A stretch of 64,000 bases of DNA from Enterococcus sp. DIV2402 (GCF_017426705.2 NZ_CP147251.1:1154501-1218500), one strand, 5' to 3'; shown: positions 46,295 to 56,372, counted from the first letter of the stretch. The notes: generated from the letters alone by a model not told the origin. Numbers and translations: made by a program.

Positions 46295-48844
46295 ATGATT
46301 AAAGACAATATAATAAATACACAGGCAATGAATTCATTAGGAAGTTGTCAAATTAAACTAATTTTTGATTTAGAAAATAGTGTGGTCGATTTCCGATTAC
46401 AAGCTATGAATGAAAGCTTTGCAAAAATGTTACATTGGAAACAAGAACAAATCGGAGAAAAACTTTCGTCACTTCTTAAAGAATTTCCTCATGAAGAAAA
46501 AATTTGGTTGTCTTTATGTAATTATGCAATTCGCTATAATAAAACACACGAATTAACTTGTTTTATAGCAAGTGCTAATGAATATTTTACAATGAGTGCG
46601 ATGCCATTAAATAACAAACAAATGGTTTTGTTTTTACGATTAGCTGATGAACAACTAGCACTACAAAAAGAAACAGAATCACGGATGGAAATAGTGCGTA
46701 TTGTAGAGCCATTATTTGAAAGTCAAAATTATGCCTTAGCATTACTAGAATTTAATGAAGGCATATATCGCTATGTAAAAAGCAATGAGTTATACATGCA
46801 ATTGACGGGGTTAAAAGATTTAAACGCAGAACCGCTTTCGACAGTTTTCAAAACGGATTTGCGACAAAAAATAGAAGGTTATTTGGATGAAGCAATTCAG
46901 AAAAATCGTTTGGTTCAATATGAACGGAGCTATGAAGTAGGTGAGCGAAACTTTACTTTACATACAGAACTAACACCTATCTTTAGTACTTATGGGATTC
47001 CGTATATTTTGTCTTACAGTAAAGATGTTTCAGAAGTAAATAAAGTAAAAAAAGAAAATCAGCAACTAAGTAAAAGGTTACGAGCAATGTTTGACCAACA
47101 TGCGGCAATCAAAATCATTTTTGATGTGAAAACTGAGCAAATTTTATCCGTGAATCCTTCTGCCTGTGATTTTTATGGATATACAGAAGAGGAATTTTTA
47201 AAGCTTCGACTATCAGATATTAATGAATTATGGATTGATGAGTTTTACAAAAACTACAATAATAAAGGGCGAGGAAATACATTATTAAGTTCAGTACCCC
47301 AAACGTTAAAAAATGGTGAAAAACGTTTATTAGATGTCTATTGTAGCCCGATATGGGATGGGAGTGAACATATCCACTATGTCATTGCATATGATGTGAC
47401 TGATCGAGAAAATTTACGTCAAAAATTAATACACGAGGAAGAGTTGTTACGAATTACCTTACAATCGATTGGTGATGGTGTGATTGCAATGAATGAGCAA
47501 GGCAACATTACTAGTTTTAATGATGAAGCAGCCAAAATTACTGGGTGGCAAAGTCAAGAGGTTCTAGGTAAACCGTTTGAAGATATCTTCACTATTTATG
47601 ATGAGAAGACGCATGAAAAAATTGATTTCAAAGATAACGCGATGTTCTATAAAGACTCACAAGTTAAATTCGAGCACACCGCATTATTATTAACGAAAGA
47701 CTCTCGTTGGCTACCAATTACTAAAAGTGAAGCGCCAATTAAAGATCAAAATAATGACTATCAAGGCGTAGTGATTGTTTTTCGAGATGTGCAAAGAGAA
47801 TTGGAACATATTCAACAAATTGAGTTTTTAAGTTATCGTGATCCGATTACAAAATTGTATAATCGTCATTATATAGAAGAGCATTTTGATTGTTTTAGTC
47901 AACCAAGTAACTTCCCGATTACTGTAGTGATGGCGGATGTCAATGGCTTGAAATTGACGAATGATGTGTTTGGTCATAAAGCAGGTGACGAATTATTAAA
48001 AGAAATCGCATCGGTTTTTAACGGTGTCTTTTCTGAAGAACATATTATTTCTCGATGGGGTGGCGATGAATTTATGATGATTTTACCGAAGACAGAATTG
48101 GTAGCAGCAGAGGAAATGGTGCAAAAGATTCGCCAAATGCCAATCACTGTTCCAGGTATTGCTGGGATCAAAGCTAGCGTATCTTTAGGTTTTGCGACAA
48201 TCACAAGTCCTACCAAAACAATTATAGAAGCAATGAATGAGGCAGAAGAATATATGTATCATCAAAAATTACTTGATGGCAAAAGTTATCGTCATGCTAT
48301 TATTAACAGCTTATTAGCGACATTATATGAAAAAAGCAATGAAACCGAAGAGCATTCTCATCGTTTGGTTCAATATTGCCATGCGATTGGGAAAAAGATG
48401 AAACTCACTTCGAATGAACTAAATGAATTAGACCTATTGTGTTTACTCCATGATATTGGTAAAGTGGGAATAGATCCGAATGTATTAAATAAACCAGGAA
48501 GATTGACTGACAGTGAATGGCGAGAAATGAAGCGTCATGCAGAAATCGGTTATCGTATTGCCCAAGCGACACCAGAATTAGCCCCCTTTGCTCATTTGAT
48601 TTTAGCGCATCATGAGCGTTGGGACGGACAAGGATATCCACGCCAATTATCAAAATGTGAAATTCCACTTGCATGTCGCATTTTAGCAGTTGCTGATTCA
48701 TACGATGCGATGACTAATGATCGAGTTTATCGGAAAGCTTTGTCAAGAGAAGCGGCAATCGAAGAAATTCGTGTCAATGCCGGAACGCAATTTGACCCTG
48801 CTGTAGTAGACGTTTTCCTGAGTATATTAACCGATGAAGAGTGA
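46295..48844 (+). CDS. Multi-PAS GGDEF/HD-GYP cyclic-di-GMP protein
   Basis: This 849-residue protein lacks membrane helices. It has about four PAS-like domains (roughly 20-110, 140-245, 265-370, 385-505), a GGDEF domain (about 515-670) and an HD-GYP domain (about 680-845). DPITKLYNRHY opens the GGDEF domain and RWGGDEF (GGDEF at 589-593) is intact, so cyclase activity is plausible; the RxxD inhibition site is missing. HD-GYP keeps HDIGK (His719) and HHERWDGQGYP, the phosphodiesterase residues. It may both make and degrade c-di-GMP or a related dinucleotide in response to PAS signals. The ribosome site TGGTGGTAG is moderate. It is followed by a HAD gene 14 bases later. Confidence 0.9.
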   Translation: MIKDNIINTQAMNSLGSCQIKLIFDLENSVVDFRLQAMNESFAKMLHWKQEQIGEKLSSLLKEFPHEEKIWLSLCNYAIRYNKTHELTCFIASANEYFTMSAMPLNNKQMVLFLRLADEQLALQKETESRMEIVRIVEPLFESQNYALALLEFNEGIYRYVKSNELYMQLTGLKDLNAEPLSTVFKTDLRQKIEGYLDEAIQKNRLVQYERSYEVGERNFTLHTELTPIFSTYGIPYILSYSKDVSEVNKVKKENQQLSKRLRAMFDQHAAIKIIFDVKTEQILSVNPSACDFYGYTEEEFLKLRLSDINELWIDEFYKNYNNKGRGNTLLSSVPQTLKNGEKRLLDVYCSPIWDGSEHIHYVIAYDVTDRENLRQKLIHEEELLRITLQSIGDGVIAMNEQGNITSFNDEAAKITGWQSQEVLGKPFEDIFTIYDEKTHEKIDFKDNAMFYKDSQVKFEHTALLLTKDSRWLPITKSEAPIKDQNNDYQGVVIVFRDVQRELEHIQQIEFLSYRDPITKLYNRHYIEEHFDCFSQPSNFPITVVMADVNGLKLTNDVFGHKAGDELLKEIASVFNGVFSEEHIISRWGGDEFMMILPKTELVAAEEMVQKIRQMPITVPGIAGIKASVSLGFATITSPTKTIIEAMNEAEEYMYHQKLLDGKSYRHAIINSLLATLYEKSNETEEHSHRLVQYCHAIGKKMKLTSNELNELDLLCLLHDIGKVGIDPNVLNKPGRLTDSEWREMKRHAEIGYRIAQATPELAPFAHLILAHHERWDGQGYPRQLSKCEIPLACRILAVADSYDAMTNDRVYRKALSREAAIEEIRVNAGTQFDPAVVDVFLSILTDEE

Positions 48845-48858
48845 GAAAGGGATAGAGC

Positions 48859-49716
48859 ATGAATATTGTATTTTCAGATGTGGACGGTACGTTTCAAGAT
48901 TTTGGTCAGACGGTACCACCCATTAACTTAGCTGCGGTTCGAGCACTCCATGATCAAGGCGATCATTTTGTTTTTGTAACAGGAAGAGGTTATGAATTAG
49001 CACAAGAATTATTAACAACAACTAATCTTCCATGCGACATTATTTTTGGTAATGGTGCAGGAATTAAGTTAGAAAATGAAGAACCACGATTGAGAAATTG
49101 TCTCGACCATCAAGTGTGTTTAGAGCTTTTAGCTCGTTTAGAATCCGAAAATACATTTTATTTTATTCATACGGACCAAGGTGTCTTTGTGAACACGATT
49201 ACGCGTTACCACACGCATTTTGAAGACTTGCATGTCAAATTCGAAGCAGAATTAGGAACGATTGGTGCCGAGATAATGGACTATAAAGAAGTCTATTTTA
49301 CAAAAGAATGTCACAATGTTTTAAGTGTACTTACGTTTATACAAGAACATCCAGAATTAAATATCATTAAAATTGAATTGATGGAAGCAGATGATTTACA
49401 AAAAGAGAGTTTACGCGACAAATTAGCAATAGAGGGCGCGTATATTTTCGAGTCATACCAACAAACATTGGAAGTAGTCAATCCGTTAGCGACAAAAGGT
49501 GCGGCTATTTTATCTTATCTGAAAAATTTTCCAAAGGCGAAAAGTTATGGTTTTGGGGATGGCGAGAACGATGTGCCGATGTTTGAAGTGGTGGATGTTT
49601 CTGTTGCCATGGCAAATGCCAATACTGACGTTAAAGCCGTTTGTATGGAACAAGCTGGTGAATGTGCGGCAGGTGGGTTAGGAACCTACATTTTTGACCA
49701 CTTGATTCAAAAATAA
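48859..49716 (+). CDS. HAD-superfamily Cof-type phosphatase
   Basis: This 285-residue hydrolase has the HAD motif I FSDVDGTFQDFG with Asp7 and Asp9, motif II VTGRG near 41, and motif IV YGFGDGENDVPMFE near 232. It is probably a sugar-phosphate phosphatase with a type IIB cap. GAAAGGGATAGAGC precedes the ATG. It lies 14 bases behind the GGDEF gene, so they are likely co-transcribed. The physiological substrate is unknown. Confidence 0.85.
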   Translation: MNIVFSDVDGTFQDFGQTVPPINLAAVRALHDQGDHFVFVTGRGYELAQELLTTTNLPCDIIFGNGAGIKLENEEPRLRNCLDHQVCLELLARLESENTFYFIHTDQGVFVNTITRYHTHFEDLHVKFEAELGTIGAEIMDYKEVYFTKECHNVLSVLTFIQEHPELNIIKIELMEADDLQKESLRDKLAIEGAYIFESYQQTLEVVNPLATKGAAILSYLKNFPKAKSYGFGDGENDVPMFEVVDVSVAMANANTDVKAVCMEQAGECAAGGLGTYIFDHLIQK

Positions 49717-49726
49717 GCTAAAAATT

Positions 49727-49757
49727 AAAGCGATAGTGAAAAAACTATCGCTTTTTT
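49727..49757 (+). terminator. Terminator of the HAD gene
   Basis: AAAGCGATAGT pairs with ACTATCGCTTT around GAAAAA, then TTT. Confidence 0.8.
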
Positions 49758-49829
49758 GCGCTTGAGTCGGTATTTTTAATTTTTTTTGTTATAATAATAA
49801 ATAGAAATTGACAAGGGAGTTACTAGCGT

Positions 49830-51314
49830 ATGCAAAAAACATATACAGATGACAGTTTGACTTTACACACCGATTTATATCAAATTAATATGATGCAAAC
49901 TTATTGGGAATTAGGCCGTGCCGATTTACATGCAATTTTTGAATGTTATTTTAGAGAAATGCCTTTTAAACATGGATATGCCGTTTTTGCGGGATTAGAA
50001 CGTCTGGTAAAATATCTAGAAAATTTAACCTTTACAGAGACTGATTTGGCTTATCTACGGGAAGTAGGCGGCTATTCTGAAGATTTTTTGACGTATTTAA
50101 AAGAGTTTAAATTTAGTTGCACGGTTCGCTCAGTTAAAGAAGGCGATTTGGTGTTCAACAATGAACCATTGATTCAAGTAGAAGGCCCTTTAGCCCAAGC
50201 ACAATTAATTGAAACAGCTTTATTGAATATGGTAAATTTCCAAACCTTGATTGCGACAAAAGCAGCTCGCATTAAATCAGTGATTGGCGATGATCCTTTA
50301 TTAGAATTTGGTTCTCGTCGGGCACAAGAAATGGATGCAGCGATTTGGGGAACACGTGCAGCCTTTATTGGCGGTGCTGACGCAACAAGTAATGTTCGTG
50401 CAAGTAAAATTTTTGGTATACCAGCAAGTGGTACTCATGCGCATTCATTGGTTCAATCTTATGGCAATGATTACGACGCATTTATGGCATATGCCAAAAC
50501 ACATAAAGAGTGTGTCTTTTTAGTAGACACGTATGATACCTTGAAATCAGGAGTTCCTAATGCTATTCGTGTCGCAAAGGAAATGGGCGACAAAATTGAC
50601 TTCTTAGGTGTACGGATTGATAGTGGAGATATGGCGTACATTTCGAAAAAAGTCCGAGAACAATTAGATGAAGCTGGTTTTACTGAAGCAAAAGTGTATG
50701 CTTCAAACGACTTAGATGAAAGTACTATTTTAAGTTTAAAAATGCAAAAAGCAAAAATTGACGTATGGGGCGTAGGAACAAAATTAATTACGGCCTATGA
50801 CCAACCTGCTTTAGGAGCTGTGTATAAATTAGTAGCCATTGAAAATGAAGAAGGCATCTTAGAAGACACCATTAAATTATCTAGTAACGCAGAAAAAGTT
50901 TCTACACCAGGAAAAAAACAAGTGTGGCGGATTACTCGTAAAGTAGATGGTAAATCAGAAGGTGATTATGTCACTTTATGGGATGAAAAACCAACAGAAC
51001 AAGAGAGTATCTTTATGTTCCATCCAGTTCATACGTACATTAATAAAACCGTCACAGATTTCGAAGCACGTCCATTATTGCAAGATATTTTTGTGGAGGG
51101 AAAATTGATTTATGAATTACCTGACTTAGAACATATCAAAGCGTATTCTCATCAATGTTTAGATGCTTTATGGGATGAATACAAACGAGACTTAAATCCA
51201 CAACCGTATCCTGTCGATTTATCACAAGAATGTTGGAACCATAAAATGGCAATTATGGATAAAGTTCGTAAGCAAGTTCAAGCATTTAATGAACAAGGAG
51301 GAGCGAATTTATGA
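49830..51314 (+). CDS. pncB: Nicotinate phosphoribosyltransferase
   Basis: This 494-residue enzyme makes nicotinate mononucleotide from nicotinate and PRPP in NAD salvage. It starts [21 protein letters not shown] and contains [24 protein letters not shown] near 153-176, GTHAHSLVQ near 196, and [10 protein letters not shown] near 262. GGGAGTTACTAGCGT precedes the ATG. Its stop overlaps the nadE start (ATGA), so the two NAD-salvage genes are translated together. Confidence 0.95.
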   Translation: MQKTYTDDSLTLHTDLYQINMMQTYWELGRADLHAIFECYFREMPFKHGYAVFAGLERLVKYLENLTFTETDLAYLREVGGYSEDFLTYLKEFKFSCTVRSVKEGDLVFNNEPLIQVEGPLAQAQLIETALLNMVNFQTLIATKAARIKSVIGDDPLLEFGSRRAQEMDAAIWGTRAAFIGGADATSNVRASKIFGIPASGTHAHSLVQSYGNDYDAFMAYAKTHKECVFLVDTYDTLKSGVPNAIRVAKEMGDKIDFLGVRIDSGDMAYISKKVREQLDEAGFTEAKVYASNDLDESTILSLKMQKAKIDVWGVGTKLITAYDQPALGAVYKLVAIENEEGILEDTIKLSSNAEKVSTPGKKQVWRITRKVDGKSEGDYVTLWDEKPTEQESIFMFHPVHTYINKTVTDFEARPLLQDIFVEGKLIYELPDLEHIKAYSHQCLDALWDEYKRDLNPQPYPVDLSQECWNHKMAIMDKVRKQVQAFNEQGGANL

Positions 51315-52135
51315 GTTTACAAGAAGAAATTATTCAAGAATTAGGCGTAAAACCAGAAATTGATGCCTATACAGAAGTTCGTCGCAGTATTGATTTTTTA
51401 AAATCGTATTTAGTGAAGCATCCTTTTTTAAAAACCTTTGTATTAGGTATTAGTGGCGGACAAGATTCAACTTTAGCTGGGCGATTGGCACAATTAGCGA
51501 TGGAAGAAATGCGTCATGAAACCAATGATTCAGATTATCATTTTATTGCAGTGCGCTTACCTTATGGCGAACAAGTGGATGAAGAGGATGCAAAGAAAGC
51601 AATGACCTTCATTAATCCAGATAGTCAATTAGCTGTTAATATCAAGCCAGCTGTTGATGCACAAGTCGCGTCTTTGGAAGCCGTGGGTGTGACAGTTTCT
51701 GATTTTAATAAAGGAAATATTAAAGCAAGACAGCGAATGATTACACAATATGCCATTGCGGGTGAATTTTCGGGTGCTGTCCTTGGAACCGATCATGCGG
51801 CAGAAAATGTGACAGGATTCTTTACGAAGTTTGGTGATGGTGGTGCAGATATTCTACCACTTTTCCGTTTGAATAAGCGTCAAGGCCGTCAATTGTTAGC
51901 TGAACTTGAGTCTCCAGAAGAATTGTATTCAAAAATACCAACTGCAGATTTAGAAGATGGCAAACCACTGATTGCAGATGAAGTCGCGTTAGGTATTACG
52001 TACGATGAAATTGATGATTATTTAGAAGGAAAAACTATTTCTCCAGAAGCTCAAGCAATTTTAGAGAATTGGTGGCGTAAAGGCGAGCACAAACGTCATT
52101 TGCCGATCACAGTTTTAGATGACTTTTGGAAGTAA
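51311..52135 (+). CDS. nadE: NAD synthetase, ammonia-dependent
   Basis: This 274-residue NadE converts deamido-NAD to NAD with ATP and ammonia. The P-loop-like [16 protein letters not shown] is near 51, [25 protein letters not shown] near 156-180, and LNKRQGR near 185. There is no glutaminase domain. GGAGGAGCGAATTT precedes the ATG. It forms an operon with pncB and is followed by a nested hairpin structure. Confidence 0.95.
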   Translation: MSLQEEIIQELGVKPEIDAYTEVRRSIDFLKSYLVKHPFLKTFVLGISGGQDSTLAGRLAQLAMEEMRHETNDSDYHFIAVRLPYGEQVDEEDAKKAMTFINPDSQLAVNIKPAVDAQVASLEAVGVTVSDFNKGNIKARQRMITQYAIAGEFSGAVLGTDHAAENVTGFFTKFGDGGADILPLFRLNKRQGRQLLAELESPEELYSKIPTADLEDGKPLIADEVALGITYDEIDDYLEGKTISPEAQAILENWWRKGEHKRHLPITVLDDFWK

Positions 52136-52155
52136 AAATAAGTTAGTTTAAGAAT

Positions 52156-52253
52156 AAACTATCCGAACTATCGAGAGATTGCTACTAAGGTCTAATTAGA
52201 CCTTAGCACCCACCTTAATTAGGGGATGTTCTTTCATATAGTTCGGATAGTTT
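52156..52253. ncRNA. Nested-hairpin structure: candidate small RNA, MITE-like repeat or complex terminator
   Basis: AAACTATCCGAACTAT (52156-52171) is repeated inverted without mismatch at 52238-52253. Inside lies a perfect 22-bp palindrome, CTAAGGTCTAA with TTAGACCTTAG (52185-52206). A TTTTA tail follows the right arm. It lies between nadE and the LtaS-like gene. The size (98 bases) and long perfect arms exceed those of a usual terminator. Confidence 0.5.
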
Positions 52254-52322
52254 TATGTTGTTTGTCATTTACAATTGTAAAAAAGAGGCTTAAAATAAAA
52301 CACTAATGGAGGAGGTTTTTCG

Positions 52323-54122
52323 TTGAAAATAAATTCTAAAATTAAATATAGTATTGCAACTGTTGTGAGTTTGGTAGGAATTATTCTTAGCAATCTTTAT
52401 TTACAATGGTGTCAAAATAATTTATCTGCTGACTTAGCACTAAAATTTGCTTTTTCTTGGCATACAGAAAAATTTCTTTTAGGTAGTTTAGTGTTAGGGA
52501 TTTTTTATTTGTTTTTGATTAGTTTAGCAGGTTCTTGGATTGCGGGCACCACCGTTTATAGTGTCATCATTTTATTAATTGGTTACGCTACCTATCTTAA
52601 AATGTTATATCGTCAAGAACCGATTTATCCAGATGATTTGAAAATGGTCACACAATTTGATTTATTAAAAGAAATGATTGGTACAGGACCATTTGTCGTG
52701 GCGATTTTAATTGTAATTGGTGCGTTGGGAATTTTTGGCTGGCAGTTGTATCGTAGCATTTATTTACCAAAAAAACGTCAAATTATTCGTGTATCGGTTT
52801 TGGCACTTAGTTTTTTAGGGCTAATTTATGTGAGTCATTTTAATGATGAAACTAATGTATTGCGTAAAGCTTATAATCGCACGGCTTTATGGATTCCATA
52901 TTCACAGCAAATGAACTACTATAATACAGGTTTCATGGGTGGTTTTTTATTTAACTTACGAGTGGAAGCAATGGAAGAGCCTAAAGTGTATTCTGAAAAA
53001 ACAATTGATGAGATTACAGAGAAATACCAGCCTAGCAAAAAAGAAGCAACCGAAGAGCCGAATATTATTTATATTATGAGTGAGAGTTTTTCTGACCCAA
53101 GTCATCTAAATGGATTAGAAATTACAGGCGATCCATTGAAAGAATACTACGAACGAGCGAACCAAACGTATAGTGGAAAAATGTTATCGCAAAATTACGG
53201 TGGTGGCACTGCTAACATTGAATTTGAAGCATTAACTAGCTTTTCAATGGAATTATTTAATCCACAAATGACGACACCATACACCTTGTTAGTTCCAAAA
53301 ATGGATAATTTACCGTCATTGGTTTCCTTAACTGCACAACGAGGGTATGAAACAACAGCTATTCATCCGTATGATACTTCAATGTATAAACGAAAAGATG
53401 TCTATGATATTCTAGGTTTTAACCAGTTTTTAGATCAAGAGACAATGAAGCATACAGATAAAATTGAACAAAATCCCTATATTTCTGATAAAGCAGCTTA
53501 TGATGAAATCATGGATATTTTGAAAGACAACCAACAACCACAATTTGTGCACTTAGTGACGATGCAAACGCACATGCCTTATGGTGGAAAATATGATACC
53601 TTGCATTATTCAGCAAAAGGTACAGGTAATATGAATAGTGTTGGAAATTATCTACAAGACATTGCCTACAGTAGTCAAGCCTTGAGTGATTTTATCAATC
53701 AAGTAGAACAACTGCCACGTCGGACATTAATTGTTTTTTGGGGCGATCATTTACCGGGAATTTATTCAGATGAAGTTCAAGCAGAAAATGAACAAAGCAC
53801 ACTTCATGAAACAGAATTTTTAATGTGGGATTCACAAAATGAATGGAAATTTGAACCAAATCAAATAACCAGTCCATTTTATTTTGCGCCTAATCTATTT
53901 GAACGAAGCAATTTGCTGTTGTCACCTTTTTATGACATGTTATTAAAATTGGAAAATGAATTACCTGCCTTTGAAAAAGGGATGTATTTACAAGATGGTC
54001 AATGGCAATCAGAGTTAGCGTTAGATCAAAAAGCCCAAGAACTTTATAATGACTATCAGTTGATTCAATATGATATTGTGCAAGGAAAACAATACAGCGT
54101 GGATAAACAATTTTTTGAATGA
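52323..54122 (+). CDS. LtaS-like sulfatase-fold membrane enzyme (lipoteichoic-acid synthase family)
   Basis: This 599-residue protein has about five N-terminal membrane helices (to about residue 180) and an extracellular sulfatase domain (about 240-560). NIIYIMSESFSDPSHL near 245 carries the metal-binding Glu, GGGTANIEFEALTSFS near 295 the catalytic Thr, and VFWGDHLPG near 472 the metal Asp-His. The family moves phosphoglycerol to make lipoteichoic acid or to decorate glycans. Enterococci carry several paralogues, so this need not be the main LtaS. The start is TTG after GGAGGAGG. Confidence 0.86.
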   Translation: MKINSKIKYSIATVVSLVGIILSNLYLQWCQNNLSADLALKFAFSWHTEKFLLGSLVLGIFYLFLISLAGSWIAGTTVYSVIILLIGYATYLKMLYRQEPIYPDDLKMVTQFDLLKEMIGTGPFVVAILIVIGALGIFGWQLYRSIYLPKKRQIIRVSVLALSFLGLIYVSHFNDETNVLRKAYNRTALWIPYSQQMNYYNTGFMGGFLFNLRVEAMEEPKVYSEKTIDEITEKYQPSKKEATEEPNIIYIMSESFSDPSHLNGLEITGDPLKEYYERANQTYSGKMLSQNYGGGTANIEFEALTSFSMELFNPQMTTPYTLLVPKMDNLPSLVSLTAQRGYETTAIHPYDTSMYKRKDVYDILGFNQFLDQETMKHTDKIEQNPYISDKAAYDEIMDILKDNQQPQFVHLVTMQTHMPYGGKYDTLHYSAKGTGNMNSVGNYLQDIAYSSQALSDFINQVEQLPRRTLIVFWGDHLPGIYSDEVQAENEQSTLHETEFLMWDSQNEWKFEPNQITSPFYFAPNLFERSNLLLSPFYDMLLKLENELPAFEKGMYLQDGQWQSELALDQKAQELYNDYQLIQYDIVQGKQYSVDKQFFE

Positions 54123-54265
54123 ATGTTTTGTTTCACGAAGGAAAACAAGCTTGAAAAGGTGAAAGCGGAACAAGCATGATGAACAAAAGGTTTTATGAAT
54201 TTTCTTCTCGATCTTTTTTGTGAAACGTAAAAATTGTGAAACAATCCACTCGCAAATATGTGGAT

Positions 54266-54302
54266 AAAAAAGAAGTCATCGTAAAAACGATGGCTTCTTT
54301 TT
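54266..54302. terminator. Two-way terminator behind the LtaS-like and LysR genes
   Basis: AAAAAAGAAGTCATCGT pairs with ACGATGGCTTCTTTTT around a short A-rich loop. It lies between two convergent genes. Confidence 0.8.
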
Positions 54303-54322
54303 AGTTATTCACAAGTCCAGTT

Positions 54323-55150
54323 TTAAGAATGATTGGCTTTTTTGATTTGTTCTTGGATAAAGCTTGCGACAGCTGCTAATTCTTCAGAAACGACTTTTTG
54401 TCTAGTTACAAAATAAAGGCTTCGTTGACTCCCAACTTCTAACGAACACCACGGAATAGATTGATTGAGTGCTAATTTAGAAATGATTGTTTTTCCCACG
54501 CCATTTTTTAGTAAAGCTAACGTCATTTCATGACTGTTTGTTTGAATGATATGAGGAACCAGATTACGAATTTTTAAATAATTCTCGTTAATTTCTCCTA
54601 GTGGGGAATCTGATTCTGGTAATAACCAATAATTAGAAGTTAAATTACCAGCTAAAACTAATTCATCTTCTGCAATCAAATAACGATCAATTTGACTACT
54701 GCGTTCAGGAGTTTCAATTAAACCAAAGTCAACTTTGGATTTTTCTAAATCATGGATAATTTTCTCACTAGACATAATTGGAAAGCTAAAATCAATCATG
54801 GGGAACTCTTTTATCAAAATTGGCACAAATTTAGGAATCAGATAGGCCCCACATGTTTGAGAACTAGCAAAAATACATTTATCTCGAAAATTCTTTTGCG
54901 TGCTAACATGGTGAGTCGCATCTTCCCATTCTTCAATGATTTTTAAAATACGTGGGTACAAAAAATCGGCTTCTTTTGTTGGAATAATTTCTTGTTTTCC
55001 ATTACGAATAAAAAGTGAAACATTTAAATGGTCTTCTAATTTTTTGATTTGGGCAGAAACAGTGGGTTGTGACAAAAAGAGACTGTCTGCCGTGCGCGTA
55101 AAATTATGTGTTTCATATACCGATAAAAATGTTCTTAATACTTGAAACAA
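54323..55150 (-). CDS. LysR-family transcriptional regulator
   Basis: This 275-residue LysR protein has an N-terminal winged helix (1-60; HNFTRTADSLFLSQPTVSAQIKKLE) and a shorter effector domain (about 85-270). It probably controls nearby or distant metabolism genes; the next gene upstream on the same strand is nrdI, 32 bases away, so the two may share a transcript. The start is TTG at 55150 after GAGGTGATGAT. The effector is unknown. Confidence 0.83.
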   Translation of the reverse strand: MFQVLRTFLSVYETHNFTRTADSLFLSQPTVSAQIKKLEDHLNVSLFIRNGKQEIIPTKEADFLYPRILKIIEEWEDATHHVSTQKNFRDKCIFASSQTCGAYLIPKFVPILIKEFPMIDFSFPIMSSEKIIHDLEKSKVDFGLIETPERSSQIDRYLIAEDELVLAGNLTSNYWLLPESDSPLGEINENYLKIRNLVPHIIQTNSHEMTLALLKNGVGKTIISKLALNQSIPWCSLEVGSQRSLYFVTRQKVVSEELAAVASFIQEQIKKANHS

Positions 55151-55182
55151 ATCATCACCTCATTTAATTCTCGTTACCTTGT

Positions 55183-55641
55183 TTACTGAGCGACTTTTTT
55201 CCATTCTGTGACTAACTTTTCATAGATTGCTGCAATTTCTGAATTATTTCCACGAAGTTCAAAATCTGCTAGTAGAGGCGTGTCGAATTGCTGACTGTAT
55301 TGTTTCGCTGTTAAACAATATTGATAACCGAAATTCTTATTCCCACTACCGATAATTCCTAAACAAAAATCTGCGTTATTTTCAAATGCAATATACTCGC
55401 GTAACGCTTCCGTTAAAATTTCTTGATCGCCGTTGTCCACACCATTGCCACCTTCTAAATACGTAGGAACGATAGCGAAAAATGGTTCAGCTATGACTTC
55501 ATCGAAACTGTTGTCGTGAATTTCTTTTGATTGTATAATAGGGAAATCAGGGTTTTCTGCGTGTTTTTGTTCAGACAAGGCTTGCATACGAGCGACAAAA
55601 GAACGAGTGTTGCCTGAAATTGATATATATAGGATATTCAT
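55183..55641 (-). CDS. nrdI: Flavodoxin-like NrdI
   Basis: This 152-residue flavoprotein helps assemble the manganese-tyrosyl radical in class Ib ribonucleotide reductase NrdF. The FMN loop SISGNTRSFV is at 7-16, VPTYLEGGNGVDNGDQEI near 60 is the NrdI signature, and GIIGSGNKNFGYQYCLTAKQYS lies near 95. GGAGGAATACACA precedes the ATG. It is separated from nrdH (window start) and from nrdEF, which are not here. It reads into the LysR gene. Confidence 0.85.
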   Translation of the reverse strand: MNILYISISGNTRSFVARMQALSEQKHAENPDFPIIQSKEIHDNSFDEVIAEPFFAIVPTYLEGGNGVDNGDQEILTEALREYIAFENNADFCLGIIGSGNKNFGYQYCLTAKQYSQQFDTPLLADFELRGNNSEIAAIYEKLVTEWKKVAQ

Positions 55642-55727
55642 TGTGTATTCCTCCTATGGAACAGTATAACAAAAAATAAGAAATTCAGCAGACTAAAACC
55701 TATACAAATGAAAAGAAGGTAGAATAA

Positions 55728-56288
55728 ATGATTCGATTTGCAACATCAGAAGATGGTTTAGCTATTGCAAAATTAGTGCTGGTTATTTTGAAGGATATGG
55801 AATTGCCATTTGTCAAAGAAATCGGCGAAGCAAAGACCATCGAGATTTTAACTGAAGCAGTTAAAGACCCAACGTATCGCTATGGTTATAAGAGAGGTTT
55901 GGTCAAAGAAGTGGATGGCGAAATTGCAGGAATTGCGTTTGGCTATCCTGCAGAAGAAGAGGCAATTGTCGATGATGCCTTAGCTCGTGTTTTAAAAGAA
56001 AAGGGAATGACCGAGCGTCCACTCTTCATTGACCCAGAAACATTTCCAAATGAGTGGTATTTAGATACCATTTGTGTCGATGAAGCGTTTCGTGGTCAAG
56101 GAATTGGCTCTGAATTACTAGACGCACTAGATAAAATGGCGAAAAGAGAAGCGAAATCTGTGATTGGCCTTTGTGTTGACCAAGCCAATCCTAATGCGCA
56201 ACGTCTCTATGAACGAAAAGGTTTTGCAGTAGTGGGAGAACAAATGCTTAGTGGCCATAAGTATAACCACATGCAAAAAAATATTTAA
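55728..56288 (+). CDS. GNAT-family N-acetyltransferase
   Basis: This 186-residue acetyl-CoA-dependent acetyltransferase has the binding loop DEAFRGQGIGSELLDAL near 120 and LCVDQANPNAQRLYERKGFAVVGEQML near 148-174. EWYLDTICV marks beta-4. The acceptor is unknown; a long insertion (about 78-105) includes FIDPETFPNEW. AAGAAGGTAGAATAA precedes the ATG. A nested hairpin lies directly after its stop. Confidence 0.82.
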   Translation: MIRFATSEDGLAIAKLVLVILKDMELPFVKEIGEAKTIEILTEAVKDPTYRYGYKRGLVKEVDGEIAGIAFGYPAEEEAIVDDALARVLKEKGMTERPLFIDPETFPNEWYLDTICVDEAFRGQGIGSELLDALDKMAKREAKSVIGLCVDQANPNAQRLYERKGFAVVGEQMLSGHKYNHMQKNI

Positions 56289-56290
56289 TA

Positions 56291-56372
56291 AAAAAACAGC
56301 ATGTACTATGAGGTACTATCCCTAAAAGGTTCAACTTTTAGAGCAGTCAATTCATGTTACATGCTGTTTTTT
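56291..56372. ncRNA. Second nested-hairpin structure
   Basis: AAAAAACAGCATGTA (56291-56305) pairs without mismatch with TACATGCTGTTTTTT (56358-56372). An inner hairpin CTAAAAG-GTTCAA-CTTTTAG lies at 56322-56341. It may be a two-way terminator for the convergent genes, as A and T runs flank both arms. The layout (outer 15-16-bp perfect stem, inner CTAA-type hairpin) is like 52156-52253. Confidence 0.55.

Noticed and set aside
49727..49757. CRISPR or repeat array from the many hairpins
   Set aside because: The hairpins in the window are single terminators with different sequences; no regular repeat-spacer pattern exists anywhere.
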